Shown here: positions 59,374-64,000 of the stretch, one piece after another
Layout of the letters: every line of letters begins with the position of its first letter
How positions within the stretch are numbered: the stretch's first letter is position 1
Assembly: GCA_002412715.1 (NCBI GenBank)
Contig: DHVP01000006.1
Span: 114,974 to 178,973, forward strand
Direction: 5' to 3'
DNA: 64,000 nucleotides
Source of the DNA: Deltaproteobacteria bacterium UBA5205
Lineage (GTDB): Bacteria; Desulfobacterota; Syntrophorhabdia; Syntrophorhabdales; Syntrophorhabdaceae
The notes under the pieces: generated by a model
The model's input: only the letters and a program-made list of their open reading frames with translations
What the model was told of the DNA's origin: nothing
Database searches by the model: none
Position numbers and translations under genes: made by a program

Positions 59374-60593
59374 CCCCGTATAGCCTCTATGGGTTCTATC
59401 CTGCTCGCCTTCAGCGCCGGTCTTAATCCGGACAACACGCCGGTGAGAAAACTGAAAAGAAGTGCAAAAAAGACGACCTTAAAGGAAAACATCATCGGGA
59501 TGTCGAAAAGCTTTTCGAAGGTGCTCCCGAGGATGACACTGAGCAATATCCCTGCGACGCCGCCGATAAAGGTGATCAGAATCGATTCGAAGAGAAAGGA
59601 CAGGAGGATGCCTTTCCGGGTTGCTCCGTATGCCCTCCTGATACCGATGTCTTTTTTACGCTCCTGAATGCTGAGATAGAACAGATTGGCCAGGACGAAA
59701 CCGCTCACAACGAGGGCAACGATCGATGCCGTCCCGAGAAAAAGGAGGAGAGATCCGGAGATAACCGTTACAAAAGCCAGAATATCTTTGGAACTTCTGA
59801 TCGTAAAATCGTCGTCAAGGTTCCCCGTGAGACCGTGGCTCGCCCTTAGCACGTGTCTTATGTCTTCGATTGTCTTGTCGAGGTCCCGGTGTGTTTTCAC
59901 GCGTACCGCGCTCAAATACCGCTTCTCATTGACGATACGGGAGGTCACCGTCGTCAGCGGCATGATAACCCTGTCGTCCACGTGCGGCCCTCCGACGCTT
60001 CCGCCCCGTTCCTCGAGCACCCCGATCACCGTTGTGGGAAGCTTGCCGACAACAATCGTCTTCCCGATGGCATTCTCACCCCTGAAAAGTTCCTCATAGA
60101 CCTTAGCGCCAATGATGCACACAGCCGCGGCCCTGTCATATTCATCCTCCGTAAAAACCGTTCCCGCCTGGAATCCCCAGGAAAAGGATTCAAAATAGTT
60201 CGTTGTGGAACCGACGGCCTGAGTCTGCCAGTTCCTGTCCTTGTATCGCATCATCACATTCCGTGCGGAGTAGATCTTCATTATGTCGTAGATACCCTCC
60301 ACCCGGGCGATAAGGTCGGCATCACCTGTCTTGATGCTGCTCGTTCGTATCCTTGCGGCACGCTGCCTCTCTCCGCCCCCGAAGACCATGATGGAATCGG
60401 GCCCCAGGGCCTCGAAGATCTCTTGCGCCTTCTTGTTCGCTCCATCGATGGTGGTGATGATTATGCATATGGAAAGAATGCCCAGGGCCACGCCCGAAAA
60501 GGAAAAGATCACCCTCCCCCGGTAGTAATAGAGGATCTTGACCACCTCTTCGATGAATTCCCTAAGTTGTGATATCTTCTGAAATAGCGCCAT
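59370..60593 (-). CDS. MacB-type ABC transporter permease 1
   Basis: 407 aa, same layout as its downstream paralogue: helix VIFSFSGVALGILSICIIITTI, MacB_PCD domain (ALGPDSIMVFGGGERQ...), FtsX helices (VISGSLLLFLGTASIVALVV, ILITFIGGVAGILLSVIL, FFALLFSFLTGVLSGLRPALKA). Its start lies 32 nt inside the end of the ATPase gene. Two different permeases imply a heterodimeric exporter. Confidence 0.9.
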   Translation of the reverse strand: MALFQKISQLREFIEEVVKILYYYRGRVIFSFSGVALGILSICIIITTIDGANKKAQEIFEALGPDSIMVFGGGERQRAARIRTSSIKTGDADLIARVEGIYDIMKIYSARNVMMRYKDRNWQTQAVGSTTNYFESFSWGFQAGTVFTEDEYDRAAAVCIIGAKVYEELFRGENAIGKTIVVGKLPTTVIGVLEERGGSVGGPHVDDRVIMPLTTVTSRIVNEKRYLSAVRVKTHRDLDKTIEDIRHVLRASHGLTGNLDDDFTIRSSKDILAFVTVISGSLLLFLGTASIVALVVSGFVLANLFYLSIQERKKDIGIRRAYGATRKGILLSFLFESILITFIGGVAGILLSVILGSTFEKLFDIPMMFSFKVVFFALLFSFLTGVLSGLRPALKASRIEPIEAIRG

Positions 60594-61236
60594 CCTCTAT
60601 CCTGACCAGACGTTTTCCAAGGGTCGCGAGCTTGGGATCATGGGTCACCACGATGATCGTCTTGCCTTCTTCATTGAGCATCTGGAAGAGGTCCATGATT
60701 TCGCCGCCCGTCTTCGAATCAAGGGCCCCTGTCGGCTCGTCGGCAAGGATGATCTCCGGGTCGTTGACAAGCGCCCTCGCAATGGCAACGCGCTGTTGCT
60801 CGCCTCCGGAGAGCTGCGACGGTTTGTTGTGTATCCTCTGTTCGAGGCCAAACCTCCCGAGCAGCATTTTTGCCTTCTCGCGGGGATGCTTTATGCCCTT
60901 TTTCGAGTAGACAATGGGTATGAGGACGTTTTCGATCGCGTCGAGGTAGGGAAGGAGAAAGAACTGCTGAAAGACAAAACCAATGTATGTGTTCCTCATA
61001 TCGGCGAGCCTTTCATCATCCAGCCCGTCAACGCTGGTACCGGCGAAGGTATAATCGCCCTCGGTCTGCTTATCGAGGAGGCCGATAATGTTCATGAGCG
61101 TCGTCTTGCCCGAACCGGACACACCCATGAGAACCACGAACTCTCCCTTGGTAATCGAGAGATCGATGCCCTTGAGGATCGGCAGTTCCCTGTCCCCGAC
61201 GAAATAACTCTTCCTGATATTTCTAAGATCGATCAC
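60562..61236 (-). CDS. ABC transporter ATPase (LolD/MacB type)
   Basis: 224 aa. Walker A GVSGSGKTT near residue 38, Q loop, signature LSGGEQQRVAIARAL near 140, Walker B ILADEPTGALD, and the H switch VTHDP. This subfamily works with MacB/FtsX permeases. Start overlaps the adaptor stop by ATGA, so it is one operon. Confidence 0.95.
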   Translation of the reverse strand: MIDLRNIRKSYFVGDRELPILKGIDLSITKGEFVVLMGVSGSGKTTLMNIIGLLDKQTEGDYTFAGTSVDGLDDERLADMRNTYIGFVFQQFFLLPYLDAIENVLIPIVYSKKGIKHPREKAKMLLGRFGLEQRIHNKPSQLSGGEQQRVAIARALVNDPEIILADEPTGALDSKTGGEIMDLFQMLNEEGKTIIVVTHDPKLATLGKRLVRIEDGAISEDITT

Positions 61237-62369
61237 TTTCTGGGGCCCGCGTTGTTCTGCGGCTTCTTTGCAGCCGGCGCTACGGAGGGAACTATGACCT
61301 GCTCACCCTCGGCAAGACCCGATGTTATCTCGGTGTACTTCTGATCTCTGACACCGGGCACAACCTCCCGGCGAACCGTCTTACCCTCGGATTTCAGGTA
61401 CACAACGTTTTTCCTGTCTTCGAAACGCAATGCACCGTTGGGCACAACGATCACATTGGTTTTTTCCTCGATGATGATCCTGACATGGCTTGTCATCTCG
61501 GGTTTGAGCGTCAAAGCGTCGCTTGGATCGATCTTGACGATTGCGAGGTAGTATACGATATTCTCCTTGATCTCGGGCTGGGGATAGATTCGGTCTACGA
61601 CGCCTTTGTATATCCGGTCACGGTACGCGTCGACCCAGTACTCCACCTTGAGGCCGGGTTTTACCCGTCCGATGTCGGTTTCGTCGACGTATATCCACAT
61701 CTCGAGCTTCACGGGGTCGATGATGGTTATCAGATTCGGTGCGGAAAGACCCGAAACCACTGTCTCACCTTCCTGGGTGGCGACGGCGGAGATGTATCCC
61801 GATATGGGGGCGTAAATCCTGGTATAGCTGTGGCTCACCCTGAGCGCTTTAAGCTTCTCCTGGGCTTCGGCTACCTTTGCCTTACCCAGCTCCACCTGGG
61901 CGCGGGAGACGTCCAGCTCTCTTTTTGCCTTCTCCACGCTGTCCTTCGTCGTATACTCTTTCTGAAGAAGACGCTGTTCTCTTGCGTAGTTTGTCTGATT
62001 ATAGACGTCCTGTGCGCGTTTGGCCTCAAGATCCCTGTGTTGCTGTTCGACCGCGGCCTCTAAATTACGAATATTGGCAAGGATTTCACGATCGTCGATC
62101 TCGACGATAAGCTCTCCCTTTGTGACGAAGTCACCGACCTGGAACTTGAGTCTCTTCAATGTGCCCGTCGCACGTGTGCCAACCTTGACGATAGCGCCCA
62201 CCTGCGACTTGATTATGCCCGTCTGCTCCGTTGAATAGACAACGCTGGCGCGTTTTACCGTAAAGGGTTCGCCTGTCTTTTGTTTCTCGCCTTTTCGCGT
62301 GGCGAAAAAAACGATAAGAATTACAACGCAGAGAGCCGCAACCGCAAACAGGATTTTTCTTTTCATCAC
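61233..62369 (-). CDS. Periplasmic adaptor (MacA/HlyD-type membrane fusion protein)
   Basis: 378 aa. N-terminal anchor KILFAVAALCVVILIVFFA, lipoyl half-motifs (AIVKVGTRATGTLKRLKFQVGDFVTKGELIVEID and YAPISGYISAVATQEGETVV), a coiled-coil hairpin between them (residues 80-165), beta-barrel and C-terminal RND_mfp-type segment. It bridges the ABC permeases and the TolC-like protein. It has a Met-Met start and overlaps the outer-membrane gene by ATGA. Confidence 0.93.
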   Translation of the reverse strand: MMKRKILFAVAALCVVILIVFFATRKGEKQKTGEPFTVKRASVVYSTEQTGIIKSQVGAIVKVGTRATGTLKRLKFQVGDFVTKGELIVEIDDREILANIRNLEAAVEQQHRDLEAKRAQDVYNQTNYAREQRLLQKEYTTKDSVEKAKRELDVSRAQVELGKAKVAEAQEKLKALRVSHSYTRIYAPISGYISAVATQEGETVVSGLSAPNLITIIDPVKLEMWIYVDETDIGRVKPGLKVEYWVDAYRDRIYKGVVDRIYPQPEIKENIVYYLAIVKIDPSDALTLKPEMTSHVRIIIEEKTNVIVVPNGALRFEDRKNVVYLKSEGKTVRREVVPGVRDQKYTEITSGLAEGEQVIVPSVAPAAKKPQNNAGPRK

Positions 62370-63682
62370 CAGCGATCCCCGATGTAAGCCGCCTTCTCGA
62401 GATAGGAGAGCGAAACCTGTGCCCTGGCCAGAGCGCCGACATAGTTTTCGTTTGCTGAAGCCAGATCTTTTTCACTCTGAAGCAGGTTCAGTATGTCGCC
62501 CTTCCCCTCCATATATTCGCCGTAAAGCTGGTTGAAATTCGATGTCGCTTCCCGGACGAGCTCCGTATACATCCTCACATCTTCTATGCTCAACTCATAA
62601 TCCTTGAGTGCCCTTGCTATGTCGAGACTGGTGGTCCGTTTGGTCTCCGCAAGCCTCTGCCTTGCCCCATTGACATCGCTCATGGCCCCTTGCATGTTGT
62701 AGTACCTGCCGACACCGTCAAAAAGGGGGAAGGAGAAGCTTATGATGAAAGCGTCACTTCGTCCGCCGGGGAAGAACTGTGTGTCCTGCCTGGTTTGCTG
62801 AATGGCGCTGTCGATTTTGGGAAACCAAACGCTCTTCTTTTCGTCATAGACCCTCATCAACCTGTCGATCTCTTTCTCCTGAGTCTTGATCTCCGGTTTT
62901 GTGGCGAGGGCCTTGTCGTTGAGGCTCTTGTAATCGGTCCTGAAAGAAGGCTCCGAAAGCAGGCCCTCCACATCGAAAGGGCCGGCCGTTTGAATGATGA
63001 TGAGCGACTTTACCGATTCCAGCGACTTCTCGTATTCCTTCCTGGCCCTTTGCAGATCGATCTTCGCGTTAAGGAGACGAACCTCCGCTTGGAGTAATTC
63101 GCTCTTCCTCGCAACTCCTTCCTCGTATCTTCCCCGGGTAAGGTTATAGATCTTCTGGGTGGACTGCAAAGCCTCCTGCCTCTTCCCAACAATTGATTTT
63201 GCGCCAAGAGCAGTATAGAAAGCGCTCTTAATACTGAATAGAACGTCTTCCCGAACGCTCTTGAAGCGCTCTTTCTCTCTTTCCCAGACCAAAAAGGCGC
63301 CCTTTCGTTTTGCCCACCGTTCACCACCATCAAAGATCCGCCAGGAAACAGAACCGGTAAACGTATAGACATCACGGGAATCCGTAATATCCCTGAGATC
63401 GCTTGTATACGTGCTTATCGGCGTCATGGGGGATATCGTCCGTATATACGAGGAGTCCAGATCTACCCTGGGGAGGAAGGGGTCTATGGAAGATATGTAC
63501 GAAAATCGCGATCTCTTGACGAATTCGGCCTGCTCCTTGATGACGTATGATTCGCCTAAAGCGCTCTTGATTGCATCGTCAAGGGTAACAGGCCATGCCG
63601 CCTCCGGTATGAAAGAGGCGAAAAGACAAATAGCCAGCAGTGGAAGGATGAAGCCCATTGAACTCTTGTGCATCTTAACCAT
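62366..63682 (-). CDS. TolC-family outer-membrane efflux protein
   Basis: 438 aa from the ATG at 63682 (a longer TTG reading has no signal logic). Signal peptide (MGFILPLLAICLFASFIPEAAWP) then the duplicated outer membrane efflux domain with long coiled coils (VTLDDAIKSALGESYVIKEQAEFVKRS at the start; TKRTTSLDIARALKDYELSIEDV in the second half). It opens the operon that ends with two permeases and has a good promoter about 60 bp upstream. Substrate of the pump not predictable. Confidence 0.9.
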   Translation of the reverse strand: MVKMHKSSMGFILPLLAICLFASFIPEAAWPVTLDDAIKSALGESYVIKEQAEFVKRSRFSYISSIDPFLPRVDLDSSYIRTISPMTPISTYTSDLRDITDSRDVYTFTGSVSWRIFDGGERWAKRKGAFLVWEREKERFKSVREDVLFSIKSAFYTALGAKSIVGKRQEALQSTQKIYNLTRGRYEEGVARKSELLQAEVRLLNAKIDLQRARKEYEKSLESVKSLIIIQTAGPFDVEGLLSEPSFRTDYKSLNDKALATKPEIKTQEKEIDRLMRVYDEKKSVWFPKIDSAIQQTRQDTQFFPGGRSDAFIISFSFPLFDGVGRYYNMQGAMSDVNGARQRLAETKRTTSLDIARALKDYELSIEDVRMYTELVREATSNFNQLYGEYMEGKGDILNLLQSEKDLASANENYVGALARAQVSLSYLEKAAYIGDRW

Positions 63683-63738
63683 GGATCTATCTTGCACCAG
63701 TTTTTTCAAATATGCGCGAAAGCCGTCCCGACAGTGCT

Positions 63739-63767
63739 ATTGTAGCATAATCACTTCACTGTAACAA
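63739..63767 (-). promoter_or_regulatory. Promoter of the efflux operon
   Basis: On the - strand TTGTTA (63767-63762), 17-bp spacer and TACAAT (63744-63739), with TG one base before the -10 (extended). Transcription would start near 63732, 50 nt before the ATG. The rest of the stretch up to 63950 has no recognisable gene. Confidence 0.65.
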
Positions 63768-63950
63768 TTGAAAGACTTCGACAATTTAGAGAATCTTCTT
63801 CGTCAATCGAACCGATGTTTTCGGAGCATCATCATCAGAACTCTACCAATCGGACTCTCGACATTGCACGCCGGAATCAGGATGAGGAGGTATTGACTCT
63901 TTCAAAAGATAAGGCACGATTAAATTGGCGAGGATTGGATAAAAAAGAAA

Positions 63951-64000
63951 TGCCGAGGAACGGAATTGAACCGCTGACACGGGGATTTTCAGTCCCCTGC
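63951..64000 (-). tRNA. tRNA-Phe (GAA), 3' part
   Basis: On the - strand the anticodon stem GGGGA/TCCCC encloses loop CTGAAAA, giving anticodon GAA (Phe). A T arm with TTCAATT loop and the acceptor strand CCTCGGC plus discriminator A follow. The gene is cut by the window edge before the D arm. The 3' CCA is not encoded. Confidence 0.93.

Overview
The window looks like a chromosomal stretch of an anaerobic, probably syntrophic Desulfobacterota (deltaproteobacterial) bacterium. The evidence is: an oxygen-sensitive class III ribonucleotide reductase operon, a selenocysteine formate dehydrogenase, a membrane FeS oxidoreductase of the kind that links electron-transfer flavoproteins to menaquinone in syntrophs, LptF/LptG (diderm outer membrane), and many two-component systems. 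The genus cannot be read from the sequence; a Syntrophorhabdus-like lineage is only a guess.

Layout. (1) 1-9 kb: 3' part of rpoD, the nrdD-glutaredoxin-nrdG operon with a tandem NrdR operator, a GalT-family enzyme, an inositol monophosphatase, a V4R sensor protein coupled to a histidine kinase, and an MBL-fold hydrolase. (2) 9-20 kb: fdhA read through an in-frame UGA (Sec), a ferritin-like protein, ogt, uvrA, then a sulfur/selenium-type island: a YeeE/YedE half-transporter in which a UGA sits exactly where the family has its conserved Cys (candidate new selenoprotein), a Cys-type YeeE partner, a CoA-disulfide/persulfide reductase-like flavoenzyme and a cyclic-nucleotide-binding protein. (3) 20-24.5 kb: zinc-ribbon and deoxyribosyltransferase-like pair, an orphan pseudopilin with 34-bp iterons upstream, a kinase/regulator pair, a methyltransferase. 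(4) 24.5-46 kb: a nearly complete MSHA-like type IV pilus system: major pilin followed at once by a YfhO-type membrane glycosyltransferase and a methyltransferase, a PilR/PilS-like pair with a sigma-54 promoter before the pilin, PilC, PilB, TPR protein, secretin, PilP, PilO, a fused PilM-PilN, four minor pseudopilins, and an ExeA/MshM ATPase further away. A TAT-exported flavoprotein and a GT2 enzyme lie between. (5) 46-64 kb: an S23/four-helix-bundle gene inside a repeat element, GH57 glycosidase, phosphodiesterase, LptF/LptG, exonuclease and hydrolase, small ferredoxin, the FeS oxidoreductase, NlpC/P60 hydrolase, a five-gene MacAB-TolC-type efflux operon and a partial tRNA-Phe.

The most unusual content is outside the ordinary genes. 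Two UGA codons with hairpins directly downstream are best read as selenocysteine. The intergenic regions also carry a family of repeats bounded by inverted heptamer tracts (TTATGGG/TAATAGG-like or TTCGGGC-like) whose outer edges repeatedly fall on the stop codons of neighbouring genes. These range from a 42-bp hairpin through 106-bp and 148-bp forms to a 557-bp form that carries the S23 gene. Two of the larger ones contain copies of the same 164-bp terminal-inverted-repeat element in opposite orientations.
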